This document shows, in pieces, positions 1 to 7,082 of a stretch of DNA of 7,215 nt. The position numbers and the translations under genes were made by a program. The stretch covers positions 1-7,215 of the forward strand of contig JAIZWN010000367.1 of assembly GCA_020443945.1 (NCBI GenBank). Direction: 5' to 3'. Origin of the DNA: Candidatus Thiosymbion ectosymbiont of Robbea hypermnestra. Its GTDB lineage: Bacteria; Pseudomonadota; Gammaproteobacteria; Chromatiales; Chromatiaceae. The notes under the pieces are model-generated. The model saw nothing but the letters and a program-made list of their open reading frames with translations. It did no database searches and was not told the DNA's origin. Each line of letters starts with the position of its first letter. Position 1 is the stretch's first letter.

Positions 1-29
1 CCAGACGAAAGGGGCGGGAACGGATAGGC

Positions 30-58
30 CAAATCTAAGGACACGGGAAACCTGTCCT
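30..58 (-). terminator. Possible transcription terminator downstream of the PKS
   Basis: On the minus strand AGGACA pairs with TGTCCT (38-43 with 53-58), with an inner GG/CC step and one bulge around a short loop. The stem is followed by TTAGATTT. The T-run is broken, so factor-independent termination would be weak. The repeat hairpin at 80-96, followed on the minus strand by CATTTTCT, is an alternative end site. Confidence 0.3.
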
Positions 59-79
59 CTACTCTACTGTGAGAAAATG

Positions 80-103
80 GGGTCAGGTCTTGACCCGTGA
101 CCC
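80..103. repeat. Short palindromic repeat overlapping the stop codon
   Basis: GGGTCA (80-85) and TGACCC (91-96) form a perfect 6-bp stem with a 5-base loop, and TGACCC recurs at 98-103. The TGA stop at 83-85 is inside the stem, so the terminal residues GSRVKT are encoded by this element. The flanking wording (GGGGTCAGGTCTTGA) is one I recall from dispersed repeats, some next to IS200-like Y1 transposases. I cannot verify that here. It may also help to end transcription. Confidence 0.5.
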
Positions 104-3100
104 TATTTCCAGAGGCTCGGTATCTTCCGCGGCCGACGCAAACAGGCGATAGCGGGCCTGCCCGGTCGCGATCTGTTCCCCTCCTTTGGTCTGGTTGAGC
201 AAGGCTATGTCGAAGGCGCAGGATTTGGCGCTGACCACGGAGAGCCTGGCAATGGCCTCCAGGGTATCCCCCGGCATGGCCTCGCCCAGATGATCGAGCC
301 GGAAGGCGGTGGCGAAAAAGCCCCCGGGGCCGGTTCCCATCTCATGGAGGGCCCGCCGACAGGCCCGCTCCGCCAGGGTTGCGGCGTGGGAAAAGTAGAT
401 GTTGCCCACGTAGTTGGCGTGGGTCTCATCGGTCTCCAGCCGGAGGCGGGCGGCGCCGTGCTCGTCCCCGGAACCCGGCCCCTTGGAATCCTGGCGCCGC
501 CAATGGATCGCCTCCTCCATCGGTTCCTCCGGCAGATGCCCCAACGGGGGCGTGAATGGCCCGGCGTCAGGGCCCGGCGAGCGCCTGGCGATGAAGTCGG
601 CGAAAAAGGCCGGGAAGGGTTCCACCGTGACATGGCCTGCCGGTCCCACAGCGACCCAGGTCAGGCGTTGCGCGCCTTGGGCAAGGATACGATGTGGCGC
701 GCCGTCGAGTCCGGTCTGTGCCCATTGGAAACCGAGCTCGAAGGTCGATGGATGGGTGCTCAGCACTCGCTCCAGCCAGACCCAGACCCGCAGCGGGGTG
801 GAGAATCGGATTGGCCGCTCGATGCGCACCCAGGTGCCGTTGGTGACCATTCCCTTGCCGCCCTGGTCGAAGGCATGGGCCAGCTCGGAGCGGATATCGG
901 ACATGGCTTCCTCGCGCAAGGTCCCCATCCAGGTGAAGAAGACCGATGCGGTCGGGCTCTTCAGGGGCGGGAGCACTTCCTTGAAGGTCATCTCCAGAGG
1001 GCGCGTGTAGTGAGTGATCCGCGCGTCTTCGGCATGCCCGGTCAGCCGCGCCAGGGCAATCGCCGATGGGCCGGCGAGGACCAGATCGATGATCCCGGCA
1101 ACGACCCGACCGCCGTCCAGGCGGAACCGGGGACCATCGTCGCCAATGTCGAGAAGGGTCACCTCCGCATCGGCGGCTCCCGCCTTGACTAACGCCTCGT
1201 GGATCGCCCAGACAATGGTGCCGGCCCGGTCGCCGTCATGGATCGCTGCCGCCAACTCCCGCCATAGCTGGGTCCGGTAGGTCGGCAACAGGTCTCCCCA
1301 GAGGCGGCGGTCCGACACGATGCGTTGCAGATCGCAGCCTACCCGACCATCCCCGCAGACGGTCAGCAGGCGCCCGGCGTCGTGGGCGATGGATACGTCC
1401 AGCTCTGGCCGGTCGACCAAGCGGGGTTTGCCGTCCGCCTCCCAGGTCAGGGCCGAGGCGGCGACCTTGAGCTCGGAGGCGATCTGAGACGCCGCTGCCG
1501 CCCGTCGCGTCTCCTGGTGCGAGTCGTCGACGGGACCCAAGGCGACCTTGAGCTCCGGCCTGTCCGCGTGCCCGGCCAACCAGTGTTCCAGGGCACTGGC
1601 GTCGGAGGCCATGGGATCGAACAGGGCATGTGCGTCCGCATGCATTTCGCGGTGTTCCAGGATGTCGGTCCGATACCCTTCGTAGCGGGCAACCGGCGCG
1701 CCACCGTCGGTATTCCAGGCCCGCACGCGGGCTATGTAGCCCGTCGGGGTCCGCTCGGTGATTTCGGCCTCCAGCGTCGTGGCGCCGGCCTCCCAGGCCG
1801 CCGGGTAGAAAACGACTTCATCGATGCCGGTCGGCAGACAACTGTCCTTGGGGACCAGCACCTGCACGCTCTGCAGCATGGCGTCGAGAAAACAGGTATC
1901 CGGCACCGCGGCATCGATCTCGGAACGCTCCCGGCGCGCCCCGAAACGGCCACGGCGGCGCACGTCGTCGGAGAGGTCGAGACCATGTACCCTCTCGATG
2001 CGTTGAAACCTGGACCCCTGGAACAGGATGGAAGCGTAGAGATGGACGCCGACCTCGGTGGGAACCGGTTTCCAGTCCGTCCCTGTCTCGCCTGACCTAT
2101 TGAACAGTGCGTTGGCCGGCCCCCGCGCGTCGGCCTCGGGCGCGCCGACCCGGCACCGGGCGCTGAAGGCGGGATGCGCCTTCGCGGTCCCCGGAGCGCC
2201 GATGGATCCCGACCACTCGTCCGTTTCGCCGCGGCGGACATCCAGCTCGATCGTCGTATCCCCCTGGTGGGCGGCGACGATGGCGCGCGCAATCACCAGG
2301 CCCTGGAACCGAGTGACTACCCCGCCGCCCGCCAGGAGACGGGCCCCGGCGCCTATTGCGCGTAGCGCCTCGACGGTTGCGAACAGCAGCGAGCCGCGGA
2401 AATCGTGGTCGATCAGCCAGGTATCCCGTTCGGGGTTCAGGGAGGGCCGGGAAACCAGGGCCACGCCGGGCTCGTGGACCACCCGGTCGTCCACATAGGG
2501 CAAGCCGGATGCCGCGTCGGTGCCCAGGGCCCGCCGCCAGGTCGGCAGCCCGTGCATCGGCGCCGCGACAACCAATGGAATCGGAACCTCCGGTTGACCG
2601 CAGCAGGTCAGGAACCACCGGGTGCCGGCAGCGACGGGGATCGCCGCGACCTTCTGCCGCTCCAAGGTAGCCAGGACGTCGAGCTTGGCGCCCATCCCGA
2701 CCTCGGACCAAACGCTGAAGGCGGGACAGGCAACCTGGATCCGCGGGTGAGCGGCCTTCAATTCCAGAAGGGTTTCCGCCATCGCCTCGTTTGCCAACGC
2801 ATAACCGCTGTTTCCCCGCATACCCACGGCCCCGATGACCGAGCCGAAGGCAATGCAGAGCTTCAGGCGCTCGACATCGATGGCCGCCAGGAGATTGGTC
2901 AGGCCGGTGACCTTGACGCTGTACTCCTGCTTCAGCACCGCGCGATCCAGTTGGGTCACCGGGGTCGGCGAATTGACCCCCGCGCCCTGTACAAGGCCGG
3001 CGATCTCGAAGGTCCCGATCCGGTCCCTCGCCCGTTGCAGAGCCGCGTTTACGGAGGCGGCGTCGGTCACATCGCACTGGAGATAAAACGCCTCCAGCCT

Positions 3101-6100
3101 GGCGTCGGTGATCCGCCGCAAGGTGCCCTCGACCTCGGCGCCTGGGGCCTCCTCGGGAGAGGTCCCGAGCAGCAAGGCGCGGGCGCCGGTCGCCCGCAGC
3201 AGGGCAATAGTACACTCGGCGGTAATCCCCTTCCCACCACCGGAGACCATCAATAGATCGCCGGCTTGCAGGGGGATGGCGGGGGCTGCCGGCGGCTCCC
3301 AGCGGTCGAGCCTCATGCGACCGCGGGAGCCATCCGCGCCGATCCGCAGGAGCCGCGCGCCGGGGTCGATCCGCGCGCATGCGGCCTGTTGAATGTCCGC
3401 CGTGGTTGCGGCCTCCACCGCGAGAATCGGCAACTCGGGCAGCTCCAAAGACAGGCTTTGGGCAACGCCGAAGACCGGAGCCAAGCCGGGGCCGGAGACC
3501 AAGAGCACGGACCCGGGGCGGGCGCCGGGTTCCGCCCCGAGCAGCGCGCCGAGGCGGGCAAAGAGGGTGCTCACCGCGTCCACCGCGGCGCGGGTTCCCG
3601 GCAAGACGATCAGACGAACCTGACCGCCATCGGGTGAACCGCCATCGGGTGAGTCGGGGGCCTGGGCGTTGTCATCGATCCGGGCCTGCACTCCAGCCGC
3701 CCCGAGACGCTCGGCAAGGCGGCCGGCCTCCGCGGCCCGATCGGACCCGCACAGGATCAAGGCCCGCTCGATCGGCGGCGAGGACGGGACGAGCTCCGTG
3801 TCCTCCCAGGTACGCAGATAACCGAGTACCGGCAGGTCCTTCGGCATCGGGACGGTCGTTACCGACGGCGGGGCCTCGACGCCGGCCTGGTCCTGCGTCT
3901 GCCTGCGCACGGCAACGGCGGCGATATCCCGAATCGGCATGGGACCGATTGTCAGCTCCTCGGGCAGATCGATGCCACGGGTGCCGAGTTCGGCCCGTAC
4001 CTCCGAGATCTTGATGGAATCCAGGTTGAGGTCCCGCGCGAGCGACGCATCGGGGGAGATCATCTCCAGATCGTATCCGGTCTCCCGTGCTACCAGCTCA
4101 CGCAGAATATCCTCGATAGGCGCCCCAGCCGCCCCAGCCGCCCCGACCGCGGAAGGCTCCGGCGTCCGGGTCCGCGCTTCGGGCGCCGACGCCTGCTCCC
4201 CGGGCGTCCCGATCTCGGCCGCCTCGATCAGCCCCGGATCGACACTGCCTCCCAGGGCGCACGGATTCTCGATGAACTTGCGCTCACTCGCCGGGACGAA
4301 CGGACGCCAGTAACGCTCGGCGTAAAAGGTCTCCCAGTCAAACAGCGCCCCGGACACGAAGAGCTGGCCGATCGTGGTACAGAACCGAGCATCGCCGCCC
4401 GTCCCGCCGGGCTCCAGGGCGCAAATCGGCAGCCGGTTGCCGAGGGACCGGCGCGCCAATCCCGTCAGGACGGAGCCGGGACCGACTTCGACCAGGATAT
4501 CGCAGGCCCCCGCCATGGAAACCACCGCTTCGCGAAAGCGCACCGGCGCCGTGATCTGACTTGCGGCATAGCGATAAGGATCGAACCGGGTCGGAGCGGG
4601 ACCCCCGGAGACACCGGAGAAGATCGGCACACCGGCATCGCGCTCCTCCCCCTGAATGGCGGCCATGCGCCCGAGGGCATCGGCGACGGAGGCCATGTGT
4701 TTGGTATGAAATGCCTTGGACACGTCCAGTATGACCGCCTCGACCCCCCGTTCGTCGGAACGTTGCGCGAGAGCGGCGATGGCCTGCGGCTCCCCCGCCG
4801 CCACCACCTGATCGGATGCGTTATCGTTGGCGACGACGGCATATCCGGCGCCTTCCGCGACCATCCCTTGGGCGGTCTCCAGGCCGCACTTGAGCGCCAG
4901 CATGCTTCCCGACGGCACCGCTTCGCCCGCGCACTCCCGGGCCCGAACGCGAACCATATCGATGGCCTCGACCTCCGACAGAACGCGGGCCGCCACCATG
5001 GCGGTAATCTCGCCCAGGCTATGACCGACCACCGCGCTCGGGGTGATGCCCACCTGGCGCAGCCACTGAATCCATTGGAGACTCGTCATCACAATAGCCG
5101 GCTGGGCGACCCGGGTATCACGCAACGCCGTGGCCCAGCCCGCTATCACCTCGGGGCCATCCGCCCGTTCGACGGGGCGTTCGATAAACCCGGAAAGGCC
5201 CTGCGGCCCCAGATCGGCGAACCGCGCATCCCACCTGGCCCGTCTGGTGGCGGCCCAGCCCGCCCGCTTGACCAGCGTGCCCCCCATACCGACAAACTGA
5301 GACCCCTGGCCGGGGATCAGATAACCGATTCTCAGGGCGGGATTCGCCCGGCCAACCAGCGTGCCGGGAGGCGTCGCCGGAACCTCGTCCCCCGCATCTT
5401 CGAGGGCATCGACCAACGACGCGAGCCGGACCTGCAGCTGATCGACCGTTTCCGCCACCACGGCCACACGCCAGGGGCCGGCCCGGTCGCGCAAGGCGCC
5501 GGCAGCGGCCAGGTCCACCAGCTCGCCCTCCGCCATGCCCATAGATAAGTGCAGCAGCCCTTTCACTCGGGCCAGCAGACCGGAAAGATCATCGGCACTG
5601 GCGACGAACAACTCGGCGTCTTGAGCCGAGGCAAGCAGCATCTCGGCATCGCGTGTTTCCATATTGCGCTTGGGAATACCCTCGCTGGTGACGGCAATGT
5701 GGCAGTTGATGCCGCCAAAACCCGCGCCGGAAACCCCCGCTTTCAATCCGGTCTCGGGCGGCAGGCAATCCCCTTCGGCGATGGGATAAATGCGCGCCCC
5801 CGGAGTCCTGAAGGCATCCGCGGGCGTCCGAAGTCCCGCCAAAGGGGCGCGGACGCGCTGGTTCACCCCCAGCACGGCCTTGATAAGCCCGGCGGCGCCG
5901 GCCGCCGCCTTGGTATGTCCGACGAGGGTCTTGACGGAAGTCACCCCGGTACGGCGCAGATCGGAAGACTCGTCGCCGGCCGTTATCTCCAGGAAGCCGC
6001 CCAGCTCCTCCGGGTCCCCGACGGCCGTGCCCGTGCCATGGCCCTCGATAAAATCGAGGTCGGCGGCGCCGAAATCGGCGCGCTCATAGCAGCGGCGCAT

Positions 6101-7075
6101 GGCCAGGGCCTGGCCGGTCGCCTTCGGCGCCGTGATGCCGCCGGAACCATCCGAAGAAATCCCCCAGCCCGCAATCCGCGCCCAGGGCTTAAGGCCGTGC
6201 CGCTCCATGTCCTGGCCGCGCATGAGGACTACCAGGCCGCAGCCCTCGCCGGGAAGGAAACCGGCGGAATCCTTGTCATAGACCCGCATCGATCCGGTAG
6301 TAAAGGCGCCTATACGGGCAAAACCGACCAATTCGAGTGGGTCCAGGCTGATATCCACCCCGCCGGCTATCACCATATCCAGGCGCCGGGCCGCGAGCGC
6401 CTCGCAAGCCGCGCTCACCGCCAGCAATGACGAAGCGCAGGCCCCGTCGACCACATAACCCCCGCCGTTGAGATCGAGGACATTGCAGATCCGCCCGGCG
6501 ATGACATTAGAAAGCGCGCCCGCCAAGGTATCCTCGTTGGGCACGGGGAAAGCACCCTTAAAGCTCTGCTCGACCTCCCTGACGAGCGCGGCGAGCGCCG
6601 AGTCCCCAAGCCCCACCCGGGCGGCCCCATCCGCAATCGCGCGGCGTACATAGGGCCACCGCAGGCGCAGCAGGTTCGCCCGCGTCACCTCGCCGGTGAG
6701 AGAATTGCCCAGGATAACCCCCACCCGGTCACGCCCGACCGCGTCCAGATCGACGCCACTCTCCTCGATCGCCCTGATTGCGGTCGTAAGGGCCAGCCAA
6801 TGAGTCGGGTCGGTTGCCTCAAATGCCGCCTTGGGCACGCGCTGAGCTTTCCAGTCGAACTCGAACCCCTCGATCAGCGCGGCGCGCTTGACATAGGTCT
6901 TATCCCGCTCGTCCCGGCGCTCGGAGCCGTACTCGTTCAACTGAAGCCGTCGCTCTGGGAATTCCCTGAAACCACAACGACGCGCCAAAACGGTCTCCCA
7001 AAACTCACCGAGATCCCTGGCCCCGGCGTAGACGGCTGCCATACCGGCCACGTAGATTTCTGCGTGTATCGACAT
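83..7075 (-). CDS. Iterative type I polyketide synthase, enediyne PksE family, with fused C-terminal hotdog thioesterase-like domains
   Basis: This cytosolic megasynthase should condense malonyl units repeatedly and reduce and dehydrate the chain to a polyene. Domains in order, numbered from the ATG at 7075: KS 4-465, AT 580-885, ACP 983-1060, KR 1100-1510, DH 1525-1805, phosphopantetheinyl transferase 1813-2015, and hotdog segments 2020-2155 and 2200-2315. Catalytic residues seen are KS Cys213/His346/His387, AT Ser686, ACP Ser1020, KR Lys1388/Ser1412/Tyr1425/Asn1429 and DH His1557/Asp1731. The domain order and KS signatures match enediyne PKSs, but 2330 residues exceeds their usual 1900-2000 because of the C-terminal extension. 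The frame also runs upstream to a TTG at 7135. I prefer the ATG because it starts just before the conserved KS strand and the extra 20 residues look non-homologous. The frame is intact, with no stop or frameshift. It is the only gene here, so operon context and true product are unknown. Family assignment is strong; the final product is inference. Confidence 0.93.
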   Translation of the reverse strand: MSIHAEIYVAGMAAVYAGARDLGEFWETVLARRCGFREFPERRLQLNEYGSERRDERDKTYVKRAALIEGFEFDWKAQRVPKAAFEATDPTHWLALTTAIRAIEESGVDLDAVGRDRVGVILGNSLTGEVTRANLLRLRWPYVRRAIADGAARVGLGDSALAALVREVEQSFKGAFPVPNEDTLAGALSNVIAGRICNVLDLNGGGYVVDGACASSLLAVSAACEALAARRLDMVIAGGVDISLDPLELVGFARIGAFTTGSMRVYDKDSAGFLPGEGCGLVVLMRGQDMERHGLKPWARIAGWGISSDGSGGITAPKATGQALAMRRCYERADFGAADLDFIEGHGTGTAVGDPEELGGFLEITAGDESSDLRRTGVTSVKTLVGHTKAAAGAAGLIKAVLGVNQRVRAPLAGLRTPADAFRTPGARIYPIAEGDCLPPETGLKAGVSGAGFGGINCHIAVTSEGIPKRNMETRDAEMLLASAQDAELFVASADDLSGLLARVKGLLHLSMGMAEGELVDLAAAGALRDRAGPWRVAVVAETVDQLQVRLASLVDALEDAGDEVPATPPGTLVGRANPALRIGYLIPGQGSQFVGMGGTLVKRAGWAATRRARWDARFADLGPQGLSGFIERPVERADGPEVIAGWATALRDTRVAQPAIVMTSLQWIQWLRQVGITPSAVVGHSLGEITAMVAARVLSEVEAIDMVRVRARECAGEAVPSGSMLALKCGLETAQGMVAEGAGYAVVANDNASDQVVAAGEPQAIAALAQRSDERGVEAVILDVSKAFHTKHMASVADALGRMAAIQGEERDAGVPIFSGVSGGPAPTRFDPYRYAASQITAPVRFREAVVSMAGACDILVEVGPGSVLTGLARRSLGNRLPICALEPGGTGGDARFCTTIGQLFVSGALFDWETFYAERYWRPFVPASERKFIENPCALGGSVDPGLIEAAEIGTPGEQASAPEARTRTPEPSAVGAAGAAGAPIEDILRELVARETGYDLEMISPDASLARDLNLDSIKISEVRAELGTRGIDLPEELTIGPMPIRDIAAVAVRRQTQDQAGVEAPPSVTTVPMPKDLPVLGYLRTWEDTELVPSSPPIERALILCGSDRAAEAGRLAERLGAAGVQARIDDNAQAPDSPDGGSPDGGQVRLIVLPGTRAAVDAVSTLFARLGALLGAEPGARPGSVLLVSGPGLAPVFGVAQSLSLELPELPILAVEAATTADIQQAACARIDPGARLLRIGADGSRGRMRLDRWEPPAAPAIPLQAGDLLMVSGGGKGITAECTIALLRATGARALLLGTSPEEAPGAEVEGTLRRITDARLEAFYLQCDVTDAASVNAALQRARDRIGTFEIAGLVQGAGVNSPTPVTQLDRAVLKQEYSVKVTGLTNLLAAIDVERLKLCIAFGSVIGAVGMRGNSGYALANEAMAETLLELKAAHPRIQVACPAFSVWSEVGMGAKLDVLATLERQKVAAIPVAAGTRWFLTCCGQPEVPIPLVVAAPMHGLPTWRRALGTDAASGLPYVDDRVVHEPGVALVSRPSLNPERDTWLIDHDFRGSLLFATVEALRAIGAGARLLAGGGVVTRFQGLVIARAIVAAHQGDTTIELDVRRGETDEWSGSIGAPGTAKAHPAFSARCRVGAPEADARGPANALFNRSGETGTDWKPVPTEVGVHLYASILFQGSRFQRIERVHGLDLSDDVRRRGRFGARRERSEIDAAVPDTCFLDAMLQSVQVLVPKDSCLPTGIDEVVFYPAAWEAGATTLEAEITERTPTGYIARVRAWNTDGGAPVARYEGYRTDILEHREMHADAHALFDPMASDASALEHWLAGHADRPELKVALGPVDDSHQETRRAAAASQIASELKVAASALTWEADGKPRLVDRPELDVSIAHDAGRLLTVCGDGRVGCDLQRIVSDRRLWGDLLPTYRTQLWRELAAAIHDGDRAGTIVWAIHEALVKAGAADAEVTLLDIGDDGPRFRLDGGRVVAGIIDLVLAGPSAIALARLTGHAEDARITHYTRPLEMTFKEVLPPLKSPTASVFFTWMGTLREEAMSDIRSELAHAFDQGGKGMVTNGTWVRIERPIRFSTPLRVWVWLERVLSTHPSTFELGFQWAQTGLDGAPHRILAQGAQRLTWVAVGPAGHVTVEPFPAFFADFIARRSPGPDAGPFTPPLGHLPEEPMEEAIHWRRQDSKGPGSGDEHGAARLRLETDETHANYVGNIYFSHAATLAERACRRALHEMGTGPGGFFATAFRLDHLGEAMPGDTLEAIARLSVVSAKSCAFDIALLNQTKGGEQIATGQARYRLFASAAEDTEPLEIGSRVKT
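131..478 (-). other. Hotdog-fold thioesterase-like segment TE2
   Basis: Residues 2200-2315 carry ETHANYVGNIYFSHA (Asn2221, Gly2224, Asn2225), very like the ETNLVGNVYY entry to the hotdog helix of enediyne E10 thioesterases such as CalE7. Arg2237, Arg2240 and Arg2241 follow in LAERACRR, without the WQG-type sequence. FRLDHLGEAMPGDTLEAIARL and CAFDIALLNQTKGGEQIATGQARYRLF give the later strands, a typical 4HBT ending. Expected role is hydrolytic release of the polyene chain from the ACP. The last residues of the protein derive from a repeat over the stop codon. Confidence 0.68.
611..1018 (-). other. Hotdog-fold thioesterase-like segment TE1
   Basis: Residues 2020-2155 follow the transferase. 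YTRPLEMTFKEV, then a helix with SVFFTWMGTLREEAM, then strands VRIERPIRF, LRVWVWLERV and STFELGFQWA have the spacing of a 4HBT hotdog. W2049-x-Gly2051-x-x-Arg2054-Glu2055 resembles the WQGRCRE stretch I remember from enediyne E10 thioesterases. The Asn-Gly-Asn motif that should come before it is absent. It may be catalytic only together with TE2, or structural. The fold assignment rests on pattern alone. Confidence 0.6.
1031..1639 (-). other. 4'-phosphopantetheinyl transferase (PPT) domain, integrated
   Basis: Residues 1813-2015 resemble Sfp-type transferases that move the phosphopantetheine arm from CoA to the ACP serine. Seen in order: GKPRL (1882-1886), VSIAHDAG (1894-1901), GCDLQ (1913-1917) and WAIHEALVKA (1956-1965). 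These match the family's GKP, SISHS, GxDxE and WxxKEAxxKA. Asp1915, Glu1960 and Lys1964 are kept; the second metal-site acid is Gln1917 and the Lys before Glu1960 is His1959. A C-terminal transferase is a hallmark of enediyne PKSs. Confidence 0.82.
1661..2503 (-). other. Dehydratase (DH) domain, double hotdog
   Basis: Residues 1525-1805 fit a PKS dehydratase. His1557 lies in LIDHDFRG and Asp1731 in LDAMLQ, the expected catalytic pair. LYASILFQGSRFQRI (about 1679-1693) opens the second hotdog half, and LPTGIDEVVFY (about 1747-1757) matches the typical end motif. The first motif reads H-x3-G-x4-A instead of the common H-x3-G-x4-P. About 17 residues just before LYASILF may come from an inserted repeat. 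Dehydration should give the alkene in each cycle. Confidence 0.82.
2048..2098. repeat. Candidate in-frame repeat insertion inside the DH domain
   Basis: On the plus strand GGGAACCGGTTTCC (2060-2073) is a 14-base near-palindrome with one G-T pair. On the minus strand it encodes the WKPVPT part of NRSGETGTDWKPVPTEVG (about 1659-1676), just ahead of LYASILFQG in the DH. The TGTDWKPVP wording is one I associate with small palindromic repeats translated in many unrelated proteins. It sits at the loop between the two DH hotdog halves, where an insertion would be tolerated. The boundaries are approximate. Confidence 0.4.
2546..3778 (-). other. Ketoreductase (KR) domain
   Basis: Residues 1100-1510 contain a degenerate structural Rossmann half (about 1100-1260) followed by a catalytic half. 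The NADPH-binding loop is SGGGKGIT (1278-1285), lacking the last glycine of the usual TGGxGxxG; I recall a similar loop in enediyne and polyunsaturated fatty acid synthase KRs. The catalytic set is complete: Lys1388 (in SVKVTG), Ser1412 (AFGSVIG), Tyr1425 and Asn1429 (GYALANEA). It should reduce the beta-keto group each cycle. Confidence 0.88.
3623..3652. repeat. Perfect 15-bp tandem duplication in the ACP-KR linker region
   Basis: ACCGCCATCGGGTGA occurs twice head to tail (3623-3637 and 3638-3652). On the minus strand it encodes SPDGG twice in the loop around residues 1142-1151. Because it is a multiple of three, the frame is kept. It lies in a variable surface region of the structural KR half, away from catalytic residues. 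Confidence 0.85.
3896..4129 (-). other. Acyl carrier protein (ACP) domain
   Basis: Residues 983-1060 form one four-helix carrier domain between AT and KR, the enediyne PKS position. Ser1020 in DLNLDSIKI (codon at 4016-4018) is the attachment site for the phosphopantetheine arm, presumably loaded by the in-cis transferase at 1813-2015. Only one ACP is present, unlike polyunsaturated fatty acid synthases, which carry several in tandem. An Ala/Gly/Pro-rich flexible linker precedes it. Confidence 0.9.
4122..4148. repeat. Three 9-bp tandem units in the AT-ACP linker
   Basis: GCCCCAGCC occurs twice, followed by a one-base-shuffled third copy GCCCCGACC. They encode the GAAGAAGA part of the Ala/Gly/Pro-rich linker near residues 977-985, just before the ACP. 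This suits a flexible tether for the carrier domain and probably varies in length by slippage. Confidence 0.75.
4421..5338 (-). other. Acyltransferase (AT) domain
   Basis: Residues 580-885 load the extender unit on the ACP. GQGSQ (589-593) forms the oxyanion-hole region, GHSLGE holds nucleophile Ser686, and KAFHTKHM holds the catalytic histidine near 790. LVEVGPGSVLTGL (861-873) is the usual C-terminal element. Malonyl-CoA is the expected substrate by family. The KAFH tetrad sits where modular PKSs carry HAFH (malonyl) or YASH (methylmalonyl). A KS-AT linker of about 115 residues precedes it. Confidence 0.9.
5681..7066 (-). other. Ketosynthase (KS) domain
   Basis: Residues 4-465 form a complete condensing domain. 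The nucleophile is Cys213 in DGACASS, and the two active-site histidines are His346 in EGHGTGT and His387 in VGHTKAAAG. The stretch GNSLTG then RANLLRLRWPYVRR (about 122-145) and EDTLAGALSNVIAGRIC (about 181-197) are, from memory of SgcE-type proteins, characteristic of the enediyne KS clade rather than of modular or fungal KS domains. GGITAPKATG and GFGGINCHI follow as expected. All catalytic residues are present, so the domain should be active. Confidence 0.93.
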
Positions 7076-7082
7076 TTGTAGT

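Noticed and set aside
290..1192. Plus-strand open frame of 300 codons opposite the thioesterase and transferase region
   Set aside because: It is antisense to clearly homologous coding sequence. Its translation has no recognisable domain and is explained by the high G+C and codon bias of the PKS gene.
2405..3256. Plus-strand open frame of 283 codons opposite DH and KR
   Set aside because: Antisense shadow with low-complexity Gly/Arg/Pro-rich translation and no motif.
2097..3380. Minus-strand open frame of 427 codons in another frame inside KR/DH
   Set aside because: It overlaps the PKS in a shifted frame, and its translation is Arg/Gly/Pro-rich without motifs. The PKS frame here encodes complete KR and DH catalytic residues, so a frameshift is not needed.
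5549..6430. Plus-strand open frame of 293 codons opposite the KS
   Set aside because: Antisense to highly conserved KS sequence; no domain recognisable and no ribosome site that stands out.
83..7075. Polyunsaturated fatty acid synthase subunit or modular PKS
   Set aside because: There is a single ACP between AT and KR, a C-terminal phosphopantetheinyl transferase and enediyne-type KS stretches, and no tandem ACPs, enoylreductase or docking ends.
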